Assembly (NCBI GenBank): GCA_030762935.1 | Contig: CM060893.1 | Span: 9,778,001-9,842,000 of the forward strand | Origin: Hymenopus coronatus | Taxonomy: Eukaryota; Arthropoda; Insecta; Mantodea; Hymenopodidae | Length of the DNA: 64,000 nt | Direction of reading: 5' to 3' | Part shown: positions 21,895 to 33,095 of the stretch, one piece after another | Position numbering within the stretch: the stretch's first letter is position 1 | How the letters are laid out: each line of letters starts with the position of its first letter | Made by a program: the position numbers and the translations under genes | Notes under the pieces: generated by a model | Databases searched by the model: none | Told to the model about the DNA's origin: nothing | The model's input: only the letters and a program-made list of their open reading frames with translations

Positions 21895-22397
21895 CTTGTT
21901 TGCATCATCAACAGATGGAGCTTCTATAGAAGTTGTTTCCAGCCACCAGAGGTCTTCTTTGATTTCTATCTTGGTATCCAGTTTAGAGTCTTTTTCGCAT
22001 GGATTAACTGTCACTTCAGGAACTTCAGAAAAACACTGTTTCTTGGTTTGTAAGCAAAGGTCTGACTCAAAACAAGCTTCATTCATTACTGTTTTGGTTT
22101 CTATTTTAAATTCATTGTGATATTGTTTGACTTTTACAAGATTCTCAGAAAAATGCTGCCAATCTTTTTGTGGACTTAAGTCTGAATCAAGAAATTCTTC
22201 TTTGATTTCTGTTTTGCACACATTGTTGCATAAAATATCATCACTGTTGAACTTTATTGTAACATCTTTTGAGAAACTTTCTCTCTCTCCCTCTGAAATA
22301 TCTTCTGAGAAAGAAACCTCTTCCTTAATAAATGTTTTGTTATCCATTTCACATCTGCTACACTTGACAGTAGTCTTCCTAAACTTCAGTCCCAAGT
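21895..22397 (-). CDS. ZNF-1 exon 2: acidic leader exon with GC splice donor
   Basis: Encodes the N-terminal part before the fingers. The acceptor is TTTTTCTCAG|AC at 22398/22397. The likely start is the ATG at 22347-22345 (MDNKTFIKEE), conserved as MDIKTEIKEE in ZNF-2; the frame is open upstream to the acceptor, so an earlier start in exon 1 is possible. The coding part is 151 codons and includes several psi-K-x-E sites (FIKEE, EIKEE, EIKED) that could be SUMO targets. It contains about 40 residues more than ZNF-2, apparently from an internal repeat (ESDLCLQTKKQCF against DSDLSPQKDWQHF). The donor is AAG|GCTAGT at 21895/21894, a GC in place of GT. If it is not used, translation ends seven codons later at 21874, giving a protein without fingers. 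Confidence 0.82.
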
Positions 22398-23059
22398 CTG
22401 AGAAAAAAAAAAATAGTTTACTTAAATATCAATAACTTGAAAAAATGAGCAAGGAAATAAACAAAAGGTAAATTGTTTTCCTATATATAGTAGGCAGAAA
22501 AATGCTGCAAAGTGCACCAATCTCTTGGAATGCTGCATTTTCCAAGAAGATGGTGCACTTGGCGATTGTTGCTATACAGCATTCTGTGATGTCGCTTGTG
22601 GACATGCCCTAACAGCCTTTTCAGCTGAAAGAGAATTCAAGTGTTATTATATGACTGAAGCAGCCCACAAGGTTGTTAAAAAGGCTGTTGAAGAATATCC
22701 ACAAATATAGCTTCATCAGTTGATTGATGTTTGGAGGAATTTAGTGACAGTGACAGTCAAACGCCCGTAGACAGCTTAGTTAAGAAGTTCATCATTTCGC
22801 CACCAGAGAAGAGTGTACAAGCAAATGCAGCCAGCAATGGCAGTTGGACCTGTGAGGTTGAAAATGAAAGCATAGGCTTTCGAAACTAGTCCCTCATAAT
22901 AACAATGTAAGTGACGTAGTGTTAAAAAACCAACTCAACAAATTAATGAAACATATAGCTTCATCAGCTGAACTTGAGTTGCAAAAGTTTGAGCTTTGTT
23001 GTTCAAATTGTAAGATAATTAGTTCCAGAAAGAGTGGAGAATCCATGTTTCAATTACAG
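22398..23059. other. Upstream of ZNF-1 exon 2; unassigned
   Basis: The first about 100 bases on the minus strand align with the sequence before ZNF-2 exon 2. From 22500 to 23040 there is a short frame (22525-22710) with no family I can name and an AGGCTTTCGAAACTAGT motif at about 22875, similar to the centre of the palindrome at 41.8 kb. I cannot place exon 1 of ZNF-1. Confidence 0.4.
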
Positions 23060-23425
23060 ATCTCTAAGGATGCAACACAAATATTTTGAAGAAAAGCCCC
23101 CCATCCCAAAATACTCTTGGCAAAATTTTTAAAAATTTTGATTTCTCAAAAATGACTGTTAAGATTTTTGTAAACATACCAATATTAAAGATATTTATAT
23201 GACTATATTTCTATTTTGAATTTACTGGGAATAGCACCTCAAGACCTCTTTATTCCAGATGAGTTTTGCAGAATTTTGCCTAACGGTTAAACTGTAAGAG
23301 ATAGACAAAATATACTGCACAAAAAATATAGATCTCGTTAAAATACATGGTTTACGTCATATACGGTTTTCTTGTCAAGTTGACTGTTTTCAAGATATTC
23401 ATTGTTATTGGTTTCACTTTTAAAC
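23060..23425 (+). repeat. Repeat family E, copy 2
   Basis: Shares with copy 1 the series AAGGATGCAACACAAATATT, AATTTTGATTTCTCAAAAAT, GGGAATAGC, GCAGAATTTTGC and GTTGACTGTTTT. The 5' third is missing. Confidence 0.65.
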
Positions 23426-23521
23426 CAATTTAGTTTTCTGAAATGGAACAATGCAAAGCAAACTACAATTGTTTCACATAGTAACTGCTTTTAAAATGAT
23501 TTTATTATAAAACTATATGTA

Positions 23522-23817
23522 AATGGAAATGGCCTGTTATTTATGGACGCTCTTTAACTGCTTTGGTTCTCAGCCTCCCATTCTATACTGGGCGTGAAAG
23601 ATCTCTTAATTTTGCTCAGAGGCCTCTCTTATCAGGCTTGAGGTTCTTTTACGTGCTGTAAATCTACGACTCGGGACCAACGGCTTTACTTGCCTTCCGA
23701 AGGAAGCCATGCTATGGATTTTTACACCCAAAAAAATCCATTGTGCTCCGCCGGGTTTGAACCTGCGACCTTTGGGAATATGAAGCTAGCATGGTAACCA
23801 TTACACCACGGAGGGCG
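23522..23817 (-). mobile_element. SINE-A copy (antisense)
   Basis: A full-length reverse-strand SINE-A: AAATGGAAATGGCCTGTTAT at the tail end, CCGCCGGGTTTGAACCTGCG at the B box and GGTAACCATTACACCACGGA at the A box. I see no convincing target duplication. Confidence 0.88.
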
Positions 23818-24895
23818 ATTGCTCTTTTGATACTAATAGCCCCAAATGAAGAGCTGTGAAGATAGATTATACCGTTCTATAAAAATGCTTGCACCTTTAG
23901 ATTTAATAATGCTCTTTCTAAAACAAAATTAAGTATGAAAATTTTCACATATATGTTCTCCCAAAATTGATAGTGCTTACCAGAATTTTCAAAATCAGGA
24001 TTAAAACCTCCAAAACTATCACCACATAATTTAAATCATATTTATTTTTAGTTTAAAACAATTTTTTTCATAAATGCAGGGCTGAGAATGGGCAAGTGTG
24101 AATTTGAGATGCTGATTAAGAATTAAACCATCTATTATTATAAATTTATGTAATTACACGTTCACTCACAGAAACCAATATACAAAATAACTGAAAGTAT
24201 TGTAGATGGTTTTTCCGTTATTCAGCTTTATTCATAAAATCTATGTATAACATTTGATTTTTCTTCTTTAATCAGATAAATGATGCTCCAGGATGGCATA
24301 CAATATTAATAACAATATAAGATGTACATTGTTATTCCTTCTTCTATCATTTATAGCACTGTCCGATCAAGGAACATGCCTTGCAATCATAAACATACAA
24401 AACTACATGCAAAACTTCATAGTCAAAAATTCCAAACTAGTTTCACCTATCAGCAACATATCACAGAGAAATAGAAAGAGCAAAATTATTTGGAAGTGCG
24501 TTTACTAATAATAAAGTGTTTTTATAGGAAGTTTGGGCCTCTGCAACTTCATATTACTTATCTTAAAGTAATGTATGGGTACACATGTTGGGAAAAACAA
24601 GAAACACACCACACTGAATGCATAGTTTAAAATGTTCCAAGTATGGAATATTTAGCTACACTCGACACATATCTGAAAAAGGAAGAGAAGAGATCAAAGA
24701 AAACACAGGAGTAAATTAAAGGAGATTGTTGTGATTTTGAAACTGTGACCAATCCATGCAATTCATTCAGTAATAGTGATTTGTTGGGGTCCCTGATGTG
24801 CCTAAGGTTTTAATTGTTTGACTGTTCACACAGTTATTATTGATGTAATGGGTACCAATTATTTTGCATATTTTCCCCCTCATTTCACAATACAT
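23818..24895. other. No gene seen
   Basis: AT-rich spacer. A 71-codon frame at 24293-24508 begins with a hydrophobic stretch (LLFLLLSFIALS), but no homologue, splice context or downstream exon supports it. Confidence 0.4.
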
Positions 24896-24899
24896 TTTA

Positions 24900-25200
24900 A
24901 TGTGTATATTCTAAAAGATGGGCAAATGAAGGATGGTCTCCTTGTGAAACTAATGCAGAAATGGGATACAAAGTAGTGCAGCTTACTCCATATTATTGTC
25001 AATATAACCCTATTGAGCTGATATGGGCTCGAATAAAAAGCGAAGTAGCAGAAAAGAATTCTACATTCAAAATTAAAGATATAAGAAAACTACTGGAAGG
25101 TACCATAAATGCATACCAATAGAAGATTTCAGGAAGAAAGGACTACAAGATGAATGCATCTTGAGTATTATAATTAATCTTCACCAAGATAGAGGAGAGT
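24900..25200 (+). pseudogene. IS630/Tc1-type transposase C-terminal remnant
   Basis: One frame reads VVQLTPYYCQYNPIELIWAR then IKSEVAEKNSTFKIKDIRKL. This is the last catalytic acidic region (PPYHC.LNPIE.W) of an IS630-Tc1-mariner superfamily DDE transposase. A stop follows after about 15 more codons. The upstream catalytic Asp residues are not recoverable nearby, so it is a fragment. Confidence 0.75.
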
Positions 25201-25434
25201 TCCAGTTCCAGTGATGAACGTAGTTAAGATGACATCTGTCTGCTATTGTGTTTCTGTTCGGTGAGTCATTTTTCAATATTCGCTTTTCTTCCCCTTAAAA
25301 TATGTGTGTACTAACTTAAGCAAATAAACTTTTAGCATTGTGCACACACATACTCAATCATGTTAAATTAAATTTATCAAAGCATTATAATAAAGTAATT
25401 ACAATGTCTGCAATGATTATTATTCTTGGTACCA

Positions 25435-25662
25435 GGCTGCAACGTGGCCGACTGGTTAGACCACTTGCCTCTCACCAAGTTCGATCACAGGTGATCAGAT
25501 GTGGGATTTGTAGTGATCAAAGGGGCAAGTTTTATCCGGGTTCTCTGGTTTCCCCCACCATGGCATTCCACTGGTGCTATATCTTCATTCCATGTATCAT
25601 CAGTGTCATTGCCTGCAGTGCCATATAGTAAAAATGGGAGTCAAACACTATAAAAAAAACTG
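25435..25662 (+). mobile_element. SINE-B copy with target duplication
   Basis: GGCTGCAACGTGGCCGACTG head, a deletion in the tRNA part, body with TGGCATTCCACTGGTGC. The imperfect flanking repeat TTGGTACCA/TTGGCACCT lies at 25426-25434 and 25663-25671. Confidence 0.82.
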
Positions 25663-25925
25663 TTGGCACCTCACTGATACCAGCATTTATTCATTTATGA
25701 GTTGTGAGGCTGTTGACTACACTTGCATAGGAGGGAAAGTGATGCAATGGATTGGTGTAGAGTGCCCTTAAACCACCTGATAGAAGTGAAAACATCTTAG
25801 CTAATGTAAGAAAGCCAATGGCTAAATGGCAAAAATCAGCTTCAACTTTTGAATTATGCTGCTCACACATATGCGGAATTAGCCAGCAAGGCCATTATGC
25901 TTACACACTTTCCCTATCAAAGATA

Positions 25926-26223
25926 GTAGGCCTCCGTGGTGTAATGGTTACTATGCTGACTTCATATACCCAAGGTCGTGGGTTCAAACCCGGCGGAGGA
26001 CAATGGATTTTTTCGGGCGTAAAAATCCTTAGCATGGCTTCCTTCGGAAGGGAAGTAAAGCCGTTGGTCCCGTGTCGTAGATTTACGGCACGTAAAAGAA
26101 CCTCAAGCCTGATAGAGAGGCCTCTGAGCAAAATTAAGCGGTCTTTCACGCCCAATATAGAATGGGACGCTGAGAACCACAGCAGTTAAAGAGCGTCCAT
26201 AAATAACATGCCATTTCCATTTT
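25926..26223 (+). mobile_element. SINE-A copy with 11-bp target duplication
   Basis: A near-consensus SINE-A, very similar to the copy at 386-684. TATCAAAGATA flanks it at 25915-25925 and 26224-26234, unmutated, so this is one of the youngest insertions here. Confidence 0.92.
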
Positions 26224-26234
26224 TATCAAAGATA

Positions 26235-26735
26235 TTTTCACTAAAGTTCATTATATATACATATATATTTTATAGTATTCTCATAAATTGACGTGGGTAG
26301 CCAAGGGCACTAAGACACAGACTCATGAATGGGAGCTCTATACTTCAGATCCAGGAAAAACCATGTTTTCTGAGAAAGTTTTGTTGTTGCTAAACTTAAA
26401 AAGGTTTTCCTAATTGGTGAATCCCAGGGAGGTAACCTAAAGTTGTGCTAGAAATCTGATTTTCTTCCCCTAATTATCACCACCTATGAGTAATATGTTG
26501 TGAGAACATGTGTTACACTCTGCTAAAATGATTATGTTTACATAAGCTCCATTACTCAAAATTGTTTACTATTATACATTGTATAAAATTTTCCTACAAA
26601 AGCTTATTTTCTTAAAACAATTTTATATTAATTGGGATAAACATTTTACAGAAACCGTTTCATTACACATTGTGTTGCAGGTACAAGAGGGATACAGGGA
26701 ACTAAATCAATAACCACAGGTTCAAAAGCCAATCC
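26235..26735. other. No gene seen
   Basis: AT-rich spacer before the minisatellite; nothing recognised. Confidence 0.4.
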
Positions 26736-27650
26736 ATATACATAGGTCTTGAAAATCTATACGGCTTTGATAACATAGCCAGAAACAACAGAATCAATAA
26801 TGATAAGTTTAAAAGCCAATACTTATATGCTGGTCTTGAAAATCCATACTCTTTCGATGACATTACGAGAAACAACTGAATCAGAAATCATAAACTTATA
26901 AGTCAATTCTTATATGCTGCTCTTGAAACTCCATACTCTTTTGATGACATTGCTAGAAACAACTGAATCAATAACCATAAGCTTAAAACTGAATGCTTAT
27001 ATGGTGATTTTGAAACTTCATATTATTTTGATGATATTGAGAGAAACAGCAGAATCAATAATATTAAGTTTAATAGAGGATGCATATATATGCTGGTCTT
27101 GAAAATCCATACTTTTTCCAGGGCTGCACCATGGTCGAGTGGTCAGACCACTCGCCTCTTACATAGATGGCCCCGGTTCGATCCCAAGCGATCGCATGTG
27201 AGATTTGTGGTGGGCAAAGCAGCGCAGGGGCAGGTTTTCGCCAGGTTCTCTGATTTCCCCTGCCATTTCATTCCACCGGGGTCCATCTTCATGTATCATC
27301 AATGTCACTGCATGCGGTGCCAGAGCAGTAAAAGTGGGCGTTAAACATTACCAAAAAAATAAAAAAATACTCTTTCAATAAAATTGCAAGAAACAATGGA
27401 ATTAACAACCACAAGTTTAAAAATGAATCCTTATATGCTGATCTCGAAACTGCATACTCTTTGAAGACATTGCAAGAAACAACAGAATCAATAAGCAAAG
27501 CTTAAAACCAAATGTTTATATGGTGGTCTTGAAACATCATAGTCTTTTGATGACATTGCCAGAAACAACATAATCAATAACACTAAGTTTAAAAGAGGAT
27601 CTATATATGCTGGTCTTAACAGTCCATACTCTTTTGATGACATCACGAGA
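26736..27650. repeat. 86-87-bp minisatellite array, split by a SINE
   Basis: About eight diverged units on the plus strand, each with GGTCTTGAAAATCCATACTC, TTTGATGACATTGC.AGAAAC, AACTGAATCAATAACCATAA and CTTATATGCTGGTC. The GGTCTT landmark recurs near 26755, 26832, 26919, 27005, 27095, 27440, 27525 and 27612. After removal of the SINE at 27121-27367 most steps are 85-90 bp; the first is 77. Short open frames over it are repeat translations and not genes. Confidence 0.88.
27121..27367 (+). mobile_element. SINE-B inserted into the minisatellite
   Basis: A full-length SINE-B (GGCTGCACCATGGTCGAGTG head, GGTTCGATCCC B box, GGGCGTTAAACATTACC tail). The flanks ATACTTTTTCCA (27109-27120) and ATACTCTTTCAA (27368-27379) are diverged copies of one target site within a repeat unit. 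Confidence 0.88.
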
Positions 27651-29489
27651 TATAAATAATGACCATGCTTTCTAAAAACTACCAAATATTTCAAACAATT
27701 AATAATGGATATCTTGGAAATTGCCAATGCTACAAAAATCTTAAATAGATTATTTGCTTAAGAGAAATCTGTTTCTTGTAGTTTGTCCATTTATTCAAAA
27801 TTATGCAAAATTCTTTCATATGAAGAGAATCTCAGAGGCACTTGCTAGAAAACTGTAAGATACAGCTACATTTTTGTTATAACATAAACATGTTTCAAAT
27901 TGTTATGGCCATTTAAGACATATGTTAAAAAAAAAAAGAAGAAAAAAGATCCATCTAAAAGGTAATTTGTGATACTTGTCTGAAAAGTCACAACTTGAAT
28001 CCCAAGGTTGGTATTTATTGCACTTTTTGGATTTTGAATTATGATGTTTGCAAACATGTGAATGAGCATTTTTATAAAACTTTTTTTTTATTCATGGAGC
28101 CTGACAACATATATTTCCAGTAACATTTGAACAACATCTTACTCCCAAAAGAATGGTATGGGGGAGCAAAAGCAATGTCACAAACTTCAACAGCGCCTAT
28201 TAGGTCTAAACTTGCAGCATGAAATTTTTTGAAAATGGCCAATGCAAAACAAAAAAAATTATATTAGATTTTGTAATTATATGAGTGGCACCTACCTAGT
28301 AAAATTTTTCTACTGTAATTTGATCTTCCCAAGTTCAGTGTGCAGAATATACCAATGAATTAGACATGTGGTGTTTTATCATTTTTCTGTCTAACTGTGA
28401 GCTATGCTCCCAATTCGGTGTATAACGTTCACAACGTGCGACTGGCTATGCTCTCAGTGAATTATAAAATCACACAGAAAATTTACAATGACCCATACTT
28501 GCATTTCGTTTGTTGTGCTATGTAGCCAGATGTTTTAGTTAAACAAAAGAATCCACTAAATGGCAGATGGGACCACGAAAACAAATTAAAGTATATTTTG
28601 TTTGAAAGCCTGCATGTTTAGAGATCCTACGGCATACATGGTTCAAAGATGACTAGCTCAAGCAAGAAGAAGAAATGCTCCACATTTATTTCAATGATTT
28701 AGGATCTAAAAGAGACTTTAGTGAATAGTTTGAGAGTCTAAATGATGCTGAGGGAATTAAATTGTATTTTATGCAATTTTCTACATTGTAATTTATTGAT
28801 AATGTGAGGTTATTACTCATAAATTGTAGATGTAATGTTTTTAAGCATTTTCTAATGTGAATATTTTCCCTTCAAGAAAATATGTAGTACATTTTTTCAA
28901 TATTTATATTTACAGAAGAGCATCAAGCTTATCCAGAAAATTTAATGAGCCATGAAAATCGCGATAATTTTTGTTTTTGTTCTTATAAGTTTGCTTTTAT
29001 GAGTTTTTTATTTTTATACAATCATTATTTCATTTTTATTTTTTAAAAATTTTAAGTGACATCTAAAAATATTGTTTTTTACATTCTTTACTTAGTTTAA
29101 ACTTCATTAATAAAAATAAAAAAGAAGTCAGTGAATTATCTTAAACAGCTCATGGGTTAGAATTTTTTAAAAAAAACCCTTACAACACCCAGTTATGAGG
29201 ACAGAACTGTCAAAATAAGGCCCAGATCAGAATGTATTAGTTGTCCAAAATTGAATACTTTAGTCGCCTTGCAGGAATTTAAGTATAAGAAAGCTTTTCA
29301 GTTTTATACATTGTCATGTAATCTGTACATGCTTGTGATCTAAGCTTATTTAGCTTTAAACATTTGTGCTTTTCAGATTTAGTTTGTAATATATCACATG
29401 CATATTAATTGTGCCCAGCAAGCCTGCATTTCACAAGTTTCCTTAAATAAAATGAATTATATTTATTCATTATTTTCTCTATCTGCTAT
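27651..29489. other. No gene seen
   Basis: About 1.8 kb of AT-rich sequence with A- and T-runs. I find no supported open frame, SINE or RNA gene on either strand. Confidence 0.4.
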
Positions 29490-29600
29490 GTCTTTGATAT
29501 GAGTAGAGGAAATATTATATTGCACCCAAAAATTCTAACTGCATACTTCACAGAAAATGTATACTTAGGGCCCTTGAACTGGTAAAAAAAAAAGTATGAC
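29490..29600 (+). repeat. Repeat family E fragment (left end)
   Basis: Contains GATATTGCACCC-like sequence and GAAAATGTATACTTAGGG, matching the first about 100 bases after the palindrome of copy 1. Confidence 0.4.
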
Positions 29601-30101
29601 ACCAAATAAAAAATGTATATTGTGATGACAATGCTGATAATAATAATGACTAGCACTATTAGTCATTTTAGCCAGGATACTCTGGCCTACAATGAAATCT
29701 GTAATGAATTATTTCTTTAAAGGTTCATTTTAATTAAACTGAAATAGAAAAACAACCTTTCATAGGAATAGTTTCCAAACGCTAAATAAAAGTAAATGCT
29801 AGTTGGGTTTGAGAAAGTCCTGTGGTTATAGCGCATAAATGTTTTTAAATATTAGCTGTAGGTTCTGTAATGTTGAGAGTTTTAATTACTTCCATTTTTA
29901 AACATGCACACATTGTCCCTTAGATACACATTTCCAGATTTGGTGGGGATGGGGAATGAAAACTTACCGCCACAAACGGAAATCGAAACCGGGACCTCCG
30001 TGCGAAATAACAGTTTAATAAAGACAAAAAGGAAAAGTTATTCTTATATTTCGTGCCAAATTTCACATATATCATTTCAGGTTATTCTTTGTGCAATTTT
30101 G
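29601..30101. other. No gene seen
   Basis: AT-rich spacer. The sequence at 29944-30003 (GGGAATGAAAACTTACCGCC then GAAACCGGGACCTCCG) looks like an antisense tRNA-derived SINE head, but it is too short to assign. Confidence 0.35.
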
Positions 30102-30335
30102 TCGCCCTCCATGGTGTAGCAATTAGTATGCTAGCCTCATATACCCAAGGTTGCGGGTTCAAACCCAGCGGAGGACGTGGGATTCTTTAAGACTGGAAAT
30201 CCTTAGCATGGTTTTCTTGGGAAAGGAAGTAAAGACATTAGCCCCGTGTCGTAGATTTACGGCACGTAAAAGAAGCTCAAGTCTGTTAAAGAGGACTCTG
30301 AGCAACATTAAGCAGTCTTTCACGCCCAATTTCAT
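30102..30335 (+). mobile_element. SINE-A copy, 3' truncated
   Basis: GTCGCCCTCCATGGTGTAGC head to CAGTCTTTCACGCCCAATTT. The last about 60 bases of the family are missing. More diverged than the copy at 25926. Confidence 0.85.
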
Positions 30336-30990
30336 TTTGTACAATTTACGTATGCTTGCCTCTAAACATTAATGTTATATTACAATATTTCTCATTATTG
30401 TTAATGTCTGTGTTTATGCCAAAATCCACAATTTCACCTTAACTTTCACTTCATTTTCGCATCACGACATACCGTCAGATGTTAGAAAAGCATTGAATTA
30501 GAAGTACTATTATATCATACCTGTGAAAACACAAGAAGCGATCTCTGTTATTACTCGCACTGCTTATTTTGTAATGGAGTACTTGTTTTCTGACTTTTAA
30601 CATTATGTTTAATTCCACAACCAACACAATAATTGATTGATGAACTAGGCTTTCACTTGAGTGCGAACCACAGCTTCCTGGATATCATATCGATCGCTAG
30701 CGATTAGCGTTTGTGAAGCTGGTAACATATTTTAGAAATATCGTTGACATCTGGTCAATAAATACATTTCATAGATATGTAATTACAAAAGCAGCCAGGC
30801 GAGAAGTGACTTAGACTGCATCTCGTGTTTTTACAGGTGTAATAAAACAGTTCTATTAATTTAATTCACTGTATGCTAAGTTCCATTTTTCAAATATAGT
30901 TGGAACACAGCCATACAAACGTGAGTTATAAACTTCTGGTATTTAATTAATGCTTTCCTTTATTTAAAAGCTTCTATTATAAGAGAACGG
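30336..30990. other. Spacer before candidate promoter
   Basis: No gene. Contains the short palindrome ATCGCTAGCGAT near 30696. Confidence 0.4.
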
Positions 30991-31230
30991 ATTCACTCTT
31001 GATCTTAGTAGCCAACATTTTACTTGCTAGATATTTTCGGATTCCGGTAATTATTTATATCCAGCGTAATCATCAAAGAATAAGTGGCCGAGGGTTTGGA
31101 CGGGGGGTTACCATCGAACATGTGGTGGTAGTAGGCAAACAATTCTTCCAATGCGCATGCGCAAGTAGACTGAAACAACCTATGACTACGAACCGTAGTA
31201 CTGGAAGGTAAAAATGCAATATGTGGTAAG
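30991..31230 (+). promoter_or_regulatory. Candidate promoter/first exon region of ZNF-2
   Basis: A locally CpG-containing segment in an otherwise CpG-poor region, 0.8 kb before ZNF-2 exon 2. It holds TGCGCATGCGCA at 31152-31163, a perfect match to the palindromic NRF1-type site typical of TATA-less promoters. Downstream are donor-like GGAAG|GTAAAA (31208) and TATGTG|GTAAGTC (31225). A non-coding first exon ending at one of these would fit a start codon in exon 2. This is inference; no transcript evidence is available. Confidence 0.45.
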
Positions 31231-32010
31231 TCTTAAAAATTAAATTTTACAGAACAAAATATTTGTTTTTAAAATTACCTTAAATATTTTGGATGTTATA
31301 CATGCATTTATGCTCACTGCAACATTTGTATGCAAAATAAATAACCTAACATAACTGGTTCCTCCTCAACAAGAAATGAAATCACATACATGGTTTAGAA
31401 TGCTTATGGACGGCAGCATATTGCATCTTGCCAGATGTGCCTTTTTTACTATACTTTTGGTTTGCATTGTAGCACACCCATTTATACTGCTGAGCTGAAT
31501 GCTATATATGTAACCGTTCTGTATATTCACTGTCAGCTTTTGGGTTGGTGTTCCTGCCTTATTTTGAGTGATTAGTACGCTTCACAGCATTCGTAAGCTG
31601 TACATCGTCTCGTGCAGCACCTTCAGGATGCCGTCCACATTTTACACACATTGCGCATTTGTTCAAACCTAAAGTCTGTAGAGTTATGTCCACAAGTAAC
31701 AAAACAGAATACTGTTTATGTGCCTGAATAGCAACACATGCCATGTGCACCATCTTGTTGAAAGTGTCCATTTTCTAGGAGATTGCTGCACCTTGCAACA
31801 TATTACCTGCATCTCTTAGTTAGCCAATCAAGTAAATGTACACGTATTGTAAATGTTTTATTTCTTCTGCAATAATTTGTGGTAACTTTCAATTCTTAAT
31901 TTTGTTGTAGTTCAATACATAGCTGTATACCTGATATTTTGTGTATCTCTTTTCCCATTAGTTATAATTATAGATATTTAGTTAGATTAACAATATGTTT
32001 CTTTTCTCAG
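31231..32010. other. ZNF-2 presumed intron 1
   Basis: No coding sequence recognised. The last about 100 bases before the acceptor align with the corresponding bases before ZNF-1 exon 2. Confidence 0.5.
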
Positions 32011-32393
32011 ACTTGGTATTGAAGTTTCTGAACACTACTGTCAATGATAGCGGTTGTGAAATGGATATCAAAACAGAAATCAAAGAAGAGATTCCTTGCT
32101 CAGAAGTTGTTTTACAGACAGAGAGAGAAGGTTTCTCACAAGAGGTTACAATAAAGTTGAACAGTGATGCTTCTGTATGCAACAAAATGTATAAAACTGA
32201 AATCAAGGAAGAGAGTGTTGACTTTGACTTTTCTTCGCAAAACCAGGGACAGTGTTTTGCTGATGTTCCTGTAATGACAGTTAATCCTTGCAAAAAAGGC
32301 TCTGAAGTGGACACCAAGATGGAAGTCAAAGAGGAACTCTGGTGGATGGAAACAACTTCTACAGAAGCTCCTTGTGTTGATGATACAACTAAG
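32011..32393 (+). CDS. ZNF-2 exon 2: acidic leader exon
   Basis: Paralogue of 22397-21895. The acceptor is TCTTTTCTCAG|ACTTGG and the donor is ACTAAG|GTTAGT at 32393/32394 (phase 0). The likely start is the ATG at 32061 with G at -3 (MDIKTEIKEEIPCSEVVLQT), giving 111 codons; the frame is open from the acceptor, so translation could begin in exon 1. The segment is acidic, lacks a folded domain I can name, and has three KEE sites of the SUMO-acceptor type (EIKEE twice, EVKEE). It ends TSTEAPCVDDTTK, against TSIEAPSVDDANK in ZNF-1. It is expected to be a disordered regulatory leader of a nuclear DNA-binding protein. Confidence 0.88.
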
Positions 32394-33095
32394 GTTAGTT
32401 TTGGTAGTGAACAAATTAAACAGCATTATTAGCTATTATGTCTGAATCAAGATATAAAAGCTAATGGCAAATGCACTAGATACCCTCAACTGAATTATAA
32501 GTTTAGTGTAATAGTGGGAGCTGGGACAAAGTTACCTGTCAGATCAAGCAAACAGATCCCAATACTGTTAACCCATATATGGTTATGAACTGGACTTGGT
32601 TGATATTGTTGTACATTTTTTGTTATCTAATCTGAGAGTCTGGTTAAAGTCTTTTCCAGATATTTCCTTATTTTTGAGTAAACATTAGAATCTGTCAGCT
32701 ATGTGCACCATAGGATCGTTTGAAAATTTGTTTTAACACATTCTATTCTTCATCTCTGAGGACTTGAGGTTTTATTAGCGGTCTGGTGCTGAACCAAAAA
32801 GAGATTTTAGGTTCTCTGTCATGTGTATGGTCCTTGTGTATGTTTATAAGGGAAAGGCACAGCATTTCAGCACTAATAGATCCCAGTGTGCTTTTTTCTA
32901 ATATATGGTATTGTAAGGTTACTGGTTTTCTTCTGCAGTGCCTAAACCTGGGTTAAAATAGTTTCAAATATATTGCTTATTGTTTATGTAGTAATTTCCG
33001 GAAATACTTCTACCTAAAGAACTTCTTTAAGTGCAAAAATAATCACCTTCATTTTTAAGGATTATGTACTATTGTATATTTAGCACACTTAAGCA
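32394..33095. other. ZNF-2 intron 2, conserved with ZNF-1 intron 2
   Basis: 32510-32790 aligns with the reverse complement of 21180-21480. No other feature. Confidence 0.75.

Noticed and set aside
24293..24508. Secreted small protein with a signal-peptide-like start
   Set aside because: The hydrophobic run is AT-rich-codon driven (Leu/Ile/Phe), there is no cleavage context or homologue, and spacer surrounds it.
26736..27650. CRISPR-like array
   Set aside because: The regular spacing is a diverged tandem repeat of one 87-bp unit; there are no short identical repeats with unique spacers, and this is a eukaryotic sequence.
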